Below, in pieces: positions 29,161 through 38,771 of a DNA stretch of 41,320 bases. Every line of letters begins with the position of its first letter. Positions within the stretch are counted from its first letter, which is position 1. The notes below the pieces were generated by a model. It was not told the DNA's origin and did not search any database. It saw only the letters and a program-made list of their open reading frames with translations. The stretch is taken from positions 1 through 41,320 of the forward strand of contig JADHWP010000003.1 in the NCBI GenBank assembly GCA_016783425.1. Reading direction: 5' to 3'. The position numbers and the translations under genes are program-made. The stretch comes from Candidatus Shapirobacteria bacterium (GTDB lineage Bacteria > Patescibacteriota > Microgenomatia > UBA12405 > BS750m-G30).

Positions 29161-29289
29161 GGTAATTTTTAAAGGGCAATAAAAATATTATACCGCCAAA
29201 AACAGAAAAATAATACAGGTAGTTTGGGAAAAAGGGGTTCTAAAATCTATTTCTTCTTAACACGGTTAAGCATTTTTAAGTATTCTTCT

Positions 29290-30588
29290 TTACTGGCTTA
29301 ATTCTTCCAGGTCATTATCAGAAATGCCTAATTGATTTAAAATCCAAATATGTCTAGGATTTGCCGGATCATATTTACCAATTCTGAATCTTAACAATTC
29401 TTCGGGGTTTTCCCTTATAACAGCCCACACCCCTATATTTCCCTCCCTGTAAATAATATCTTTTTCAAGACATACTCCCCGAGTAGCGCAATTTGTTCCC
29501 CGGAAAGTTCTCACACACCTTTTCCAGGCATTTCTTTGAGCAGCGGCTAAAGCATCAGCTGAGTTTTTCCCAGATACTAATTTTTCGAGATAAAAATATT
29601 TTTCCATTATTTCATATACTCCCCGAAAATCTCTTGGCTGACCATCTAGCCCTTTGGCCAAACCTATAGCTAAATGACCCAACAACCCTGAAAAATCTTC
29701 TACCTTGCCATCCAAAGCTTGCTCCCTTGTGGCTGCCACGCCCTCCTCACCTTTTTCATAACGGTCAAATCCCAATCCCAATAATTGCAAACGGCTCCTT
29801 TCTCCATTAACTCTTCTGGTTACATGAGTGCCAACTTCATGAGCCACTAATTTTTGTAATTTAGCAAAAGCCAACCTTCTTGATTCTGGAACTTTTATTA
29901 CCTTGTGTTCTTGATCAATACCAACTGCAGTCCTACTTCCAGTATCAACCACAACACTCCAACCCTCGGCTCCTAGAGCATTAAGAGCCTCTTGAAAAAT
30001 GTCACGTATTTCCTCGGCAGCATATTGTTTTCCTTCCTCTGGGGGTTCAATATTTATTAAATCCCCCAGTTCCAGAAGTGTTTGAGCGCGAGCAGTAGCG
30101 ATATCATTATCGCTTGGCAACTCTTGTATTGACACTTTAGGTAAATCTGAAGGTAATAGATCAGCCAGCTCTTCTGCAGCCTTTTTAATATCAGGATCTT
30201 CAGAAGATAAATGAGGCTTAATACTGCTTCTTATATTTTGAATGGTATAGGCAAATATTTCTAAAGACGGTTTTCCATAAATAAATTCGGAATATCCCCG
30301 AAATCTTATCATGTCACCATCTTTTGCCGCCCGCAACATTCTAACTTCTGCAATTTTTACGTTTATTTTCCATCGATACAACTGCCTAATTACCTCGTTT
30401 GGCTCTCCGCTAATAACATCCCTTTTTAACTGGAGAAGAGCTGCCTCATCTGCCGATAACCTCTCTTTATCAATCTCTGGATAATCTAAAGTCGGATTAA
30501 GATTTTCGCCACTAAGAAACTGTTGTTTTTGCTTTTCTCTATCCGATGCATCACCTTCCAAATATTCATAAGCCTCAAAAGAACCCAC
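29290..30588 (-). CDS. DUF1704-like (MATCAP-type) zinc metalloprotease homolog
   Basis: KLVAHEVGTHVTRRVNGERSRLQLLGLGFDRYEKGEEGVAATREQAL: HExxTH followed by EEG. Confidence 0.7.
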   Translation of the reverse strand: MGSFEAYEYLEGDASDREKQKQQFLSGENLNPTLDYPEIDKERLSADEAALLQLKRDVISGEPNEVIRQLYRWKINVKIAEVRMLRAAKDGDMIRFRGYSEFIYGKPSLEIFAYTIQNIRSSIKPHLSSEDPDIKKAAEELADLLPSDLPKVSIQELPSDNDIATARAQTLLELGDLINIEPPEEGKQYAAEEIRDIFQEALNALGAEGWSVVVDTGSRTAVGIDQEHKVIKVPESRRLAFAKLQKLVAHEVGTHVTRRVNGERSRLQLLGLGFDRYEKGEEGVAATREQALDGKVEDFSGLLGHLAIGLAKGLDGQPRDFRGVYEIMEKYFYLEKLVSGKNSADALAAAQRNAWKRCVRTFRGTNCATRGVCLEKDIIYREGNIGVWAVIRENPEELLRFRIGKYDPANPRHIWILNQLGISDNDLEELSQ

Positions 30589-30667
30589 TCTTTTAAATCT
30601 TTCATGCCACTTTACATCTAAAATTTCTGCTTGGCTTTAAGGAAGTATTTCAGGTTCGTTCATAGTT

Positions 30668-30946
30668 TTAAAAAATAATTTTTCTCTTGACCTTGGCAAC
30701 ATCTTCCGCTTTTTTTATAAACTCAAAACGAGGCACTTTTTTGCCATCTATCCTAACATTTTCCATAAACATCTTTTTTGGTCTAACCCACATAGTATTT
30801 GCGCCTTTACCCTTAATCGGATCCGGGTGATTGTAAACCACCATTTCTTCCAAAGTTTCACTGTGCAAAGCGATACCAATTACTACCACAAGTGTCCCCT
30901 TGTAGTGTCGATATGTTCCCGGCTTAATTTCTTTCATGTTCAGCAC
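30668..30946 (-). CDS. DUF1653 domain protein
   Basis: IKPGTYRHYKGTLVVVIGIALHSETLEEMVVYNHPD. Confidence 0.8.
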   Translation of the reverse strand: MLNMKEIKPGTYRHYKGTLVVVIGIALHSETLEEMVVYNHPDPIKGKGANTMWVRPKKMFMENVRIDGKKVPRFEFIKKAEDVAKVKRKIIF

Positions 30947-30951
30947 ACTAA

Positions 30952-31560
30952 CTACTCAATTATTTTTGCTTTTCCGTTAACAACTGATAATGCCTGATTA
31001 TTTGTTAATGGAATAATTTTATATTGCGACTTTTTCTTAAATTCATCAATAATCAATTTTTCTTTTTTACAATAATGAGGGGAAATAATTACATTAGTTA
31101 AATTTAATCCGGTTAAATCAGTTAAATTGACATCATTTTCATCAAAAGGACCGGCAATCTCAATATTTGGACCAGCCAAAATACTACCGGCGCTTACTCC
31201 AAAATAAAGTTTGCCGGCTCTTACAAGCTTAATAACTACCTGATCAAAGCCGGTTTCCCTGACCTTTTTAAGCAAGTAAAAAGTATTCCCGCCGCAAACG
31301 TAAATAACATCAAAATCCTCAACCTCTTTAAACGAAACAGGTTTATCCAGACTCAAGGTTTTTATGTTCTTTTTGAAAATACCTAAATCCAGAAGTTCTT
31401 TTTTCGATTCATCAACATATTTTAATTCTTCTTCATTTCTGGCCGCCGCGGGAACAAAAATGATTTTAATTTGGGAAACTGGCTTGTCAATCAATTGTAA
31501 AAACTGATTCGCGATATTTTTGCTTGCCAGCCCTGTAGACGTTAATAGTAATTTTGTCAT
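30952..31560 (-). CDS. Peptidase E-like (S51) protein
   Basis: DVIYVCGGNTFYLLKKVRETGFDQVVIKLVRAGKLYFGVSAGSILAGPNI. Confidence 0.88.
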   Translation of the reverse strand: MTKLLLTSTGLASKNIANQFLQLIDKPVSQIKIIFVPAAARNEEELKYVDESKKELLDLGIFKKNIKTLSLDKPVSFKEVEDFDVIYVCGGNTFYLLKKVRETGFDQVVIKLVRAGKLYFGVSAGSILAGPNIEIAGPFDENDVNLTDLTGLNLTNVIISPHYCKKEKLIIDEFKKKSQYKIIPLTNNQALSVVNGKAKIIE

Positions 31561-31687
31561 AGTTTAGAAATTTCGCCTAACCAGCCATTATCTAAAAATA
31601 TTTCATAAAACTATCTTGATTTTAGCAGAAGCCTTAATTTTCTTCAATATAAAAATGGTGGTGGTCGTGCTTCCGAAAAAGCTCTGT

Positions 31688-32032
31688 TTAAAATTTTTCT
31701 TTTTCTATGATTTCTTGAACTTCTTTCTTTAAATCCCTGATATCACGAGTTGAAGCATCCCAAATAAGCCCCATGTTGACCCCAAAATAACCGTGAATCA
31801 AAACATCTCTCATGCCAGCAATTTTTCTCCACGGAATTTTTGGATATTTATCCTTAAGTGAAATTGGAATATTCTTTGTGGCTTCACCGATAATTTCTAA
31901 TCTCCTGACAACAGCGTCTTGAATTTGGGTAGACCTTGAAAATTCGTCTTCAGAAACACCCTCAAGATACTTCTCAATTTCAGAAATGCTCTCTAAGATA
32001 TGGGAAAGAAAAATTTTAGGATCTTTTTTCAT
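31688..32032 (-). CDS. hepT: HepT-like (DUF86) toxin
   Basis: RX4HXY motif RDVLIHGY; overlaps the nucleotidyltransferase gene. Confidence 0.88.
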   Translation of the reverse strand: MKKDPKIFLSHILESISEIEKYLEGVSEDEFSRSTQIQDAVVRRLEIIGEATKNIPISLKDKYPKIPWRKIAGMRDVLIHGYFGVNMGLIWDASTRDIRDLKKEVQEIIEKEKF

Positions 32033-32309
32033 AAATTATTTCTTGCTCTTTTAAAATAATGTCTTTAAGCAGCGGATGAATACATCCATAGGTTAACAAG
32101 TCAACCCTTCTTTTTAGCATATCTTCAAGATCTAGCTTTAAGCCCACCAAATCCAACAAACTCTTTCTTTCACCATACTCTATTAATAAATCAATATCGC
32201 TGCTTTTTTTCGTATCGCCCCTTGCGCATGATCCAAAAATGGCCGCCTTAACAACTCCTTGGCTTTTTAAAGTAGGAATGATCTTGGCGCTAATATCCTG
32301 GATGGTCAT
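32016..32309 (-). CDS. mntA: MntA-like nucleotidyltransferase antitoxin
   Basis: FGSCARGDTKKSSDIDLLIEYG minimal nucleotidyltransferase motif GS..10..DxD. Confidence 0.88.
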   Translation of the reverse strand: MTIQDISAKIIPTLKSQGVVKAAIFGSCARGDTKKSSDIDLLIEYGERKSLLDLVGLKLDLEDMLKRRVDLLTYGCIHPLLKDIILKEQEIIYEKRS

Positions 32310-32382
32310 AGATAAATCTTAACATATAACAACCGCAAAACAAATTAAAAAAAGTCCTTGTAGCGAATTTTTAGCAAAAACC

Positions 32383-34584
32383 TTAATTTTCTTCAATAAT
32401 CGCACCGGGGGCAACAAAAGGATCGAGGTTGTTGGGAACGTAAATGTTGGTAGTGGGCCAGGGCTGGTCGGTATTTTCAATGTTCGCCGGGCAGTCAAAA
32501 CAAAAAATAGTTCCGAGCGGATCTCTGTTCATCATGTGCTCCTGCCACTCCAGGTTTTCTTTTTGTTCTCCTGGTTGCACTGGTTGATTAGTATCTTTCT
32601 GGATTAGTACTGGTTGACGCAAAGCCACTGATTTTACCGGCTCGGTTCCCTTAATAAAATATTCATAGCGGCCGGCGCACCCTCCTTCGGGGGGCAGCAT
32701 CCCGGTTTCATTGCAAACGGTTTTTCCCACCACTGTATCCGGCCGAGCCGGAAAACGCTGGGGTTTGTCTTTTAAAACAAAACTGATAATTTTGTTCCAG
32801 ATCGGGGAAGCGCCGGTTACCCCGGAAGCGACCGCGCTCATGAAAGTATTGTCATTGTTGCCCACCCAAACGGTCACCACTATTTCCGGGCTATACCCCA
32901 CCGTCCAGTTGTCCCGCTTGTCATTGGTAGTTCCGGTTTTTACCGAAACCTCGGGATGATCCTCAACCACCAGCAAAGAATTTGACCCAAAAGCGGCGCT
33001 GCGGGCCCCATTATCCAGCAAAATATCATTAATTAAATAAGGAACCTCGGGAGGCAAAACCCTTTTTCCCAAAGTAGATTTCTTTTGCGCCAAAACCTCT
33101 CCGTTGCGGTCCTTTACTTCCAAAATAGAAACCAGATCCTGGCGAATACCTAAATTGGCCAGCACCCCAAAAGCCGTCGCCATCTCCGTCATTTTTACCT
33201 CTCCACCCCCTAAAGTTAAAGACAGACCGTAATTTTCCGGATCAGCAAAACTCTCAATTCCCATCGCCGAAGCGGTGGCGATAAAACTTTCCAGTCCGTT
33301 AACAGCCAGCATTTTTACCGCCGGCACATTAAAAGAGTTGCCCAGCGCGTAGCGCAACTGCACCACTCCGTGAAAAAGCCCGTCGTAATTGCGCGGGCAA
33401 TACCCTTTCTGCCCGGGAACGGAAAAGCAAGTAGGCACGTCATTAAAAGTAGTCGCCGGCGTTACCCGGCCGGTCACCAACCCGGTCGCGTAATTAAGGG
33501 GCTTAATCGCCGAGCCCGGCTGACGCAAAGCGGTAGTGACGTTAAACTTGCCATCAATATCATCGGCAAAATAATCTTTACTGCCCACCATCGCCAAAAT
33601 TTCCCCGCTTTTGGGCTCGGTCACCAAAACCGCGCCGTTGGAAACATGGGCTCTTTGCAATTTGGCTACTTCGGAAGCAACCGTACTTTGGGCAAAATCC
33701 TGAATAGTTAAATCCAAACTGGTTTTTACCCGCAACCCCCCCTGATCGACCATGGCCTGACCATATTCTTCTACCAACTGTTCTTTAACGTAAAAAACAA
33801 AATGCGGGGCTTTAATTTTGGCGCCCGGAAAAGCGAAATTTAATTCTTCTTCCCGGGCTTGCCTGGCTTGCTCTTCATTAATAAAACCGCCTTCCCTCAT
33901 TTCGCTTAAAACCAAATATTGACGGCTTAAAGCTACATCCGGGTGAGCAAAAGGAGAAAAGCGGGTGGGTGAGGCGGGCAAACCGGCAAGCAAGGCGCTT
34001 TCGGCCAAAGTTAAATTGGCCACATTTTTATCAAAGTAAGTTTTGGCGGCCGCTTGAATCCCCCAAGCTGTTCCCCCGTACGGAGTTTGGTTAAAATACA
34101 TTTCCAAAATTTGCTTTTTGCTGTAAATTACCTCCGTGGCAATGGTTAAAATCGCTTCTTTAATTTTTCTCCTCCAAGTCCGCTCGGGCGTCAGCAAAGC
34201 ATTTTTTACCAACTGCTGGGTAATGGTGGAGCCGCCCTGAAGCTTCTTTTTAAAAACAATGTTGTAAACCGCCCGGGATATTCCTTTTAAATCAAAACCA
34301 AAATGCTTGTAAAAGCCCCGATCCTCAATCGCCAGCGTCGCTTGAATTAAATGTTCGGGTACTTCCTCTAGCTTTACCGGCACCCGGTTTTTTTCAGTAT
34401 AAATTTCATAAAGCAAACTGCCATTTCGGTCGTAAATTAAAGTAGAAGCCGGGTAGGGGAAAGTGCTTAGCCTGGTTGGGGAAGGTAAATAGGCAATTAC
34501 CAGACCAAAGCCCGCCAAAACCAACCCCAAAAAAGAAAAAATAATTATTCTTCTCAATTTTTTGGGAATCGCCCTGAATTTCAT
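32383..34584 (-). CDS. Penicillin-binding protein 1A (second paralog)
   Basis: AIEDRGFYKHFGFDLKGISRA, GGSTITQQLVKNALL, RQPGSAIKPLNYATG, KTGTTNDKRDNWTVGYSPE; start moved to second Met since TATAAT (34596-34591) overlaps the upstream GTG. Confidence 0.95.
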   Translation of the reverse strand: MKFRAIPKKLRRIIIFSFLGLVLAGFGLVIAYLPSPTRLSTFPYPASTLIYDRNGSLLYEIYTEKNRVPVKLEEVPEHLIQATLAIEDRGFYKHFGFDLKGISRAVYNIVFKKKLQGGSTITQQLVKNALLTPERTWRRKIKEAILTIATEVIYSKKQILEMYFNQTPYGGTAWGIQAAAKTYFDKNVANLTLAESALLAGLPASPTRFSPFAHPDVALSRQYLVLSEMREGGFINEEQARQAREEELNFAFPGAKIKAPHFVFYVKEQLVEEYGQAMVDQGGLRVKTSLDLTIQDFAQSTVASEVAKLQRAHVSNGAVLVTEPKSGEILAMVGSKDYFADDIDGKFNVTTALRQPGSAIKPLNYATGLVTGRVTPATTFNDVPTCFSVPGQKGYCPRNYDGLFHGVVQLRYALGNSFNVPAVKMLAVNGLESFIATASAMGIESFADPENYGLSLTLGGGEVKMTEMATAFGVLANLGIRQDLVSILEVKDRNGEVLAQKKSTLGKRVLPPEVPYLINDILLDNGARSAAFGSNSLLVVEDHPEVSVKTGTTNDKRDNWTVGYSPEIVVTVWVGNNDNTFMSAVASGVTGASPIWNKIISFVLKDKPQRFPARPDTVVGKTVCNETGMLPPEGGCAGRYEYFIKGTEPVKSVALRQPVLIQKDTNQPVQPGEQKENLEWQEHMMNRDPLGTIFCFDCPANIENTDQPWPTTNIYVPNNLDPFVAPGAIIEEN

Positions 34585-34668
34585 CTTTCTATTATACACC
34601 GCGTTCTAAATCCTAAACTCTAAACACTAAACTCTAATAAATGACTAAATCTTAATCACTAAACAAGA

Positions 34669-34722
34669 GTCATTCTGATCCCGCCAACGGCGGGGGAAGA
34701 ATCTGGCGTTAGCGTAAAAGAT
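34669..34722. repeat. REP-like palindromic repeat related to the interior of 24100-24307
   Basis: GTCATTCTGATCCCGCCAACGGCGGGGGAAGAATCTGGCGTTAGCGTAAAAG; reverse complement shares CTTTTACGCTAAYGCYAGATYCTTC with 24138-24162. Confidence 0.7.
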
Positions 34723-34823
34723 TAAACTGAAACAGTCGTTGCCTTTGAATTGGCCAGCTTATCAAAACCCACCTCGGGGGTGTTTTTTGATCAAGGCTCA
34801 CCTCTCCCGAGAGGAAACTCCTC

Positions 34824-37800
34824 TCACTCTTGAGATGTTTGTGGACCACTTAAAGATGGCGTGACTGGCTCTGATTGCCCTATTACTGGTGTCGGTGTTG
34901 ACGGTTGCGGCGTTAGTGCTGGTGGTGCCGAAGGCAGTGCTGGTGGCGCTACCTGCATCGGCGGCTCTGCTGGCTGGGGCTGCGCCGCTTCCTGGGCTTC
35001 TTTTAATTTGCGCTCCTCTTCTTTCCTTTTTAAAATCTCTTTCGGATCCGAAGTAATTAGTTTGTGCTCCTGGGGAGAAGCAATTATTCTAATGGCTACG
35101 TGATTTTGGCCGGCAAAGAAAATCCCCTCCCCAATGTTAGCGGCCAGCAAAAACTGCCGCTCTCCCTGGGAAAGGTAAAAAAGGTCCCCCACCTGATCAA
35201 TCGCCGCCGGATGCTGTTTAAGTAAAATCTGAATGGAAGAGTTTTTTACAATCGCCCCGCCGTATTTAGAAGTCAAAAAATCATCCACATCTTGAGTAAC
35301 CGTGGTCAAGCCCAAATAATATTTTCGCGCTCTTTTGGCCACCCCAAAAAGAAAACGGGCCGAATCCGGGTAGCGCATCAAATACCAGGCCTCATCAATC
35401 ACCAAAACCCGGCGTTTCAGCTCTTTTCTCACCTTGTTCCAAATAAAATCCAAAATAATGTGCATCGCAATCGGCCGCAGCGCCTCTTCCAAATCCTGGG
35501 TCCCAAAAACCACTAATTTATTTTCAATATTAATATTGGTTTGAGTATTAAAAAGGCCGGCAAAAGCGCCTTTAATAAATTTTTCCAACCGGGCGGCTAA
35601 CGAAGCGGCGGTCTCCTCTTCCATCCCAATCAGCACCTTATAAAGGTCTTCAATCAAGGGCATTTCTTTACCAGTTTGAGTTTCCGGGTCCATAGTAATT
35701 CCCTGGTTTTTATAGGTGGCTACTAAGCCTCTGTCTAAAATCGCTTCTTCTTGAGGAGACATTTTGCCCATAATAATCCGAAACAAAGCATACAAGGAAA
35801 GGATTTTACGGGTCAGCTCATTTTCCCCTTCTTCGGGCTTGATTAGCTCTAAATCAAAGGGATTAATTTTGGCCGGAGAGTTAAAGCCAAAAGTGATGTA
35901 TTGGCCGCCCAAAGCTTGACACAAAGTTTCATACTCATTTTCCGGATCAATCACCATCACTTCAGTATCAAACATTAACGAGCGCAAAGTCTCTAATTTG
36001 ATCATATACGAGTTATGAACAAACATTCCTCCCCGGCCGGCTAAAAAGACCCCGTTATCAACAGTTAAATCATAAACCCAGGGCCGATTATTTTTTAATT
36101 TTTTAACCTTAGTAATCGGGTCCCAAAAAAGACTACTTTCAGCCAAAGTTCGCAACTGGCTTAGAATCATTTTTGCTTTTTGAATCTTTTGCTTTCTTTC
36201 TTCCCAGGTTTTTAAAACATATTTTTTGGCTAAAAATACTTTCTGGTAAGTAAGGTTTGCGTTAGGATTTCTGTTTAAAGCAGAGAAAAATCCTTTGCTA
36301 AAATCTTTCTGATAAACTCCCAAGACCTTAAACGACTCTTTAATATCGCTAACTACCTGGTTAGGAGTCAAGTAAGTTTGAACGGCAATTCTAGAAACAA
36401 TTAAAGCGTTTTTTAATTTTGGCTTAACCTTTTTCTTTTTAGTTACTGCCCAGGAAGAGCCTAAGGCTTGCCAGGCTTGAGCATTAAGCTCCTTATCATT
36501 ACTAACAAGACCAATCATTTCTTCAATAGCCGGCAAATTCTCCAGGCGAGGCTTAACTAAAGTTTGCCATTTTTCTAGTTCATCAATGCGCTTTTCGCAA
36601 TCTTTAATTACTCTCTTTAAAAAGGCGGGAGAAGGATTAAACGCTCTTCTTTTTAAAGCCGAAATGGCCGTGGGAATAGCCACGTTGGTAGTGGGGTAAA
36701 GAATTTTAGCCAACTTACTAAATAAACTTTGGAGCTCGGGAACAATATCAACATTAGTGTTTTCCAGCTTAGTTAAAAGATTAGCCAGGGCCTTCTTTTT
36801 TCTTTGGCTAAAAAAGCTAATATTATCGACAAAATTTTGTAAATGTTTTTTCCCGGAAACAGTTAATTGCCAATAAGTTCGCTTCTTGGGTTTTTTAGAA
36901 CCAACCGCCTGCTTTCTTACTTTTCTAATTCGCGAGACAATACCAAAATAATTAAGCAGATAGCTAAGCTGGCTAATTAATTCTTTTGATTTTGATGTGG
37001 CTGAAACTTGGTGAGCCTCTACTGTTCCATCGCCCTCAAAATAACCTTTGATAAGCTCTGCAATAATTTCTTTAGGTGAAGAAAAAATAACTTCAGGAAC
37101 TTTTTTATTGCCTGCTTTTTGACCAATTCCCAGGCTAATTACTATCTGGGCCAAAAGCCGGCTGGCAAAACGAATCTCTTTATCATGAGGCGAAAAAGAA
37201 TTAAAGCCCAGTTTTCTTCCAATAGCAGCCGCTTTTTTAAGGAGCTTTTTGTCACCCGAGCTAATCGCTATCATTGACGATTGAACGGTTCCCTCGGCCA
37301 CAATCAAACCCAAAAAGAAAGCCAATTCTTTGTCAATCTTCAGCTGGCAACTTAAGCATTTATTTTGCTTAACCCGGGGTCCTAAATAAATATCTTTTAA
37401 TTGATTTTTACTTAACTTAATTTGGGTTTGCTCGCAACACCAATTAAAAAAGCTAATTGGCACTCCTCGATCCTGAACATATTTATAAAAATAACAAAAC
37501 AAGGAATGCTTTTTACCTTTTAATTGCTCCCTAAATTGAGTCATTAAAGGAACAGCATTATAAACAAAAAGATTAGGACTTTTTTCCAAAAGCTTTAAAA
37601 GATTAACCTTTTGAAAAAGAGAAGCGCTTGTTCCAATTTGGCGCGCTAAAGGAACAAATTCCCCCGTCGTAACTGCTTCTCCCTTGCTTAAATTCAGTTC
37701 TCCATTTTTTAAAACCACTAAATTATGATCGCCGGTAATCGTCATTTGCCGGCCGGAGGCGGTAGTAATTTGATAAAGATCGTCAGGAGCTACTTTTCGC

Positions 37801-38771
37801 GCGGCAACCGTTACCTTTGACCACTCGGTTTTAAGTTTAGAGTTAAAAGTATAGACCTCCAAACCCGGCGGGAAAATTACTCCCTTTATTTCCTCATCTA
37901 TGCTGACTGTTTTATGTTTTTTCATCAGCTTATTAATTAAAGGGCCAATGGCGGTTAGTTTTATTTCCCCGTCTTGGCGAATCAACACCGGCTCAAATCC
38001 AGCCAGACTTTTCCCCGCCCCGGATTTGGCAAAAACCACGGTATTGTAATTCTCCATGGTAAACCGGTCAAAAACGACTAAAGAACCGTTGTGCTGATTA
38101 ATTCCGTACATAATCCCTTTATCATCAGAAAGCTCCGAAGAAACAAAGGGGAAAGTGGTTGATAGCGTAGCGGTGGGCATGTTTCGGGTGACATTTAGAT
38201 CGTCCTTGCACAAAGGAAGCACGGTTCTAAACCCTTCTTCCATTTCCAAAATGGCTGTTTTCGGAATAATCATCAAGGCCCCCAGCGAGGCCTGCAACTC
38301 TTTGCTGATCCGGTCCAGTTCAGCCACTGATTCCGCCGAAACGGTAATGTAAAGCCCAAATTGAAAAAACTTTTCCACCCCTTTGGCCAACTTTTCCTGC
38401 AAAGACAGCGCATCTTCCAACTTGGCCTGGGTCGTGGGATCAACTACTTTGCCTCGCTGGATATCAGTAGAAATTTCTGCTTCCATCCGGGCAATAGTTT
38501 TGCGCATTTCGTCCAAAACCCCCTTGCCTTCCACCGGGTAAATATACATCGCAATATCCAGCTCCCGATCAAAATTAACTAAAGGAGAGAGCCAGTTGGG
38601 CGAAACATACCGCGGGTAATTAACCACGTAAAAAGTGCGGTGAAAACGATTATTAATCCGCAAGTAGTTAAAGTCTACTTCTACGGCCGAGGGAGCGATT
38701 ATGTCCTTAATCGTGACCAGGCCCGGAGCCAGGGCTGAAGGCGGAAGTACAGCCTTATCCTTAAATTTCAT
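34824..38771 (-). CDS. VirB4/TraC-type T4SS ATPase precursor containing an intein
   Basis: N-extein VVFAKSGAGK / C-extein SYMIKLETLRSLMFDTEVMVIDPENEYETLC...VLVIDEAWYLMRYPDSARFLFGVAKRARKYYLGLTTVTQDVDDFL. Confidence 0.95.
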   Translation of the reverse strand: MKFKDKAVLPPSALAPGLVTIKDIIAPSAVEVDFNYLRINNRFHRTFYVVNYPRYVSPNWLSPLVNFDRELDIAMYIYPVEGKGVLDEMRKTIARMEAEISTDIQRGKVVDPTTQAKLEDALSLQEKLAKGVEKFFQFGLYITVSAESVAELDRISKELQASLGALMIIPKTAILEMEEGFRTVLPLCKDDLNVTRNMPTATLSTTFPFVSSELSDDKGIMYGINQHNGSLVVFDRFTMENYNTVVFAKSGAGKSLAGFEPVLIRQDGEIKLTAIGPLINKLMKKHKTVSIDEEIKGVIFPPGLEVYTFNSKLKTEWSKVTVAARKVAPDDLYQITTASGRQMTITGDHNLVVLKNGELNLSKGEAVTTGEFVPLARQIGTSASLFQKVNLLKLLEKSPNLFVYNAVPLMTQFREQLKGKKHSLFCYFYKYVQDRGVPISFFNWCCEQTQIKLSKNQLKDIYLGPRVKQNKCLSCQLKIDKELAFFLGLIVAEGTVQSSMIAISSGDKKLLKKAAAIGRKLGFNSFSPHDKEIRFASRLLAQIVISLGIGQKAGNKKVPEVIFSSPKEIIAELIKGYFEGDGTVEAHQVSATSKSKELISQLSYLLNYFGIVSRIRKVRKQAVGSKKPKKRTYWQLTVSGKKHLQNFVDNISFFSQRKKKALANLLTKLENTNVDIVPELQSLFSKLAKILYPTTNVAIPTAISALKRRAFNPSPAFLKRVIKDCEKRIDELEKWQTLVKPRLENLPAIEEMIGLVSNDKELNAQAWQALGSSWAVTKKKKVKPKLKNALIVSRIAVQTYLTPNQVVSDIKESFKVLGVYQKDFSKGFFSALNRNPNANLTYQKVFLAKKYVLKTWEERKQKIQKAKMILSQLRTLAESSLFWDPITKVKKLKNNRPWVYDLTVDNGVFLAGRGGMFVHNSYMIKLETLRSLMFDTEVMVIDPENEYETLCQALGGQYITFGFNSPAKINPFDLELIKPEEGENELTRKILSLYALFRIIMGKMSPQEEAILDRGLVATYKNQGITMDPETQTGKEMPLIEDLYKVLIGMEEETAASLAARLEKFIKGAFAGLFNTQTNINIENKLVVFGTQDLEEALRPIAMHIILDFIWNKVRKELKRRVLVIDEAWYLMRYPDSARFLFGVAKRARKYYLGLTTVTQDVDDFLTSKYGGAIVKNSSIQILLKQHPAAIDQVGDLFYLSQGERQFLLAANIGEGIFFAGQNHVAIRIIASPQEHKLITSDPKEILKRKEEERKLKEAQEAAQPQPAEPPMQVAPPALPSAPPALTPQPSTPTPVIGQSEPVTPSLSGPQTSQE
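36012..38009 (-). other. Intein (about 666 aa) with LAGLIDADG/DOD homing endonuclease, inserted in VirB4 Walker A
   Basis: Ser1 SLAGFEPVLIRQDG (block A), TITGDHNLVVL (block B), FFLGLIVAEGT and GYFEGDGTV (DOD), PWVYDLTVDNGVFLAGRGGMFVHN|S (blocks F/G); both junctions are in frame. Confidence 0.93.

Noticed and set aside
26974-34599. Two PBP1A genes as a recent tandem duplication
   Set aside because: Same architecture but the visible protein sequences differ considerably; likely old paralogs common in bacteria
34861-35103. Gly/Ser-rich + strand ORF 34861-35103
   Set aside because: Antisense to the Pro/Gln-rich C-terminal tail of VirB4; composition is a mirror artefact
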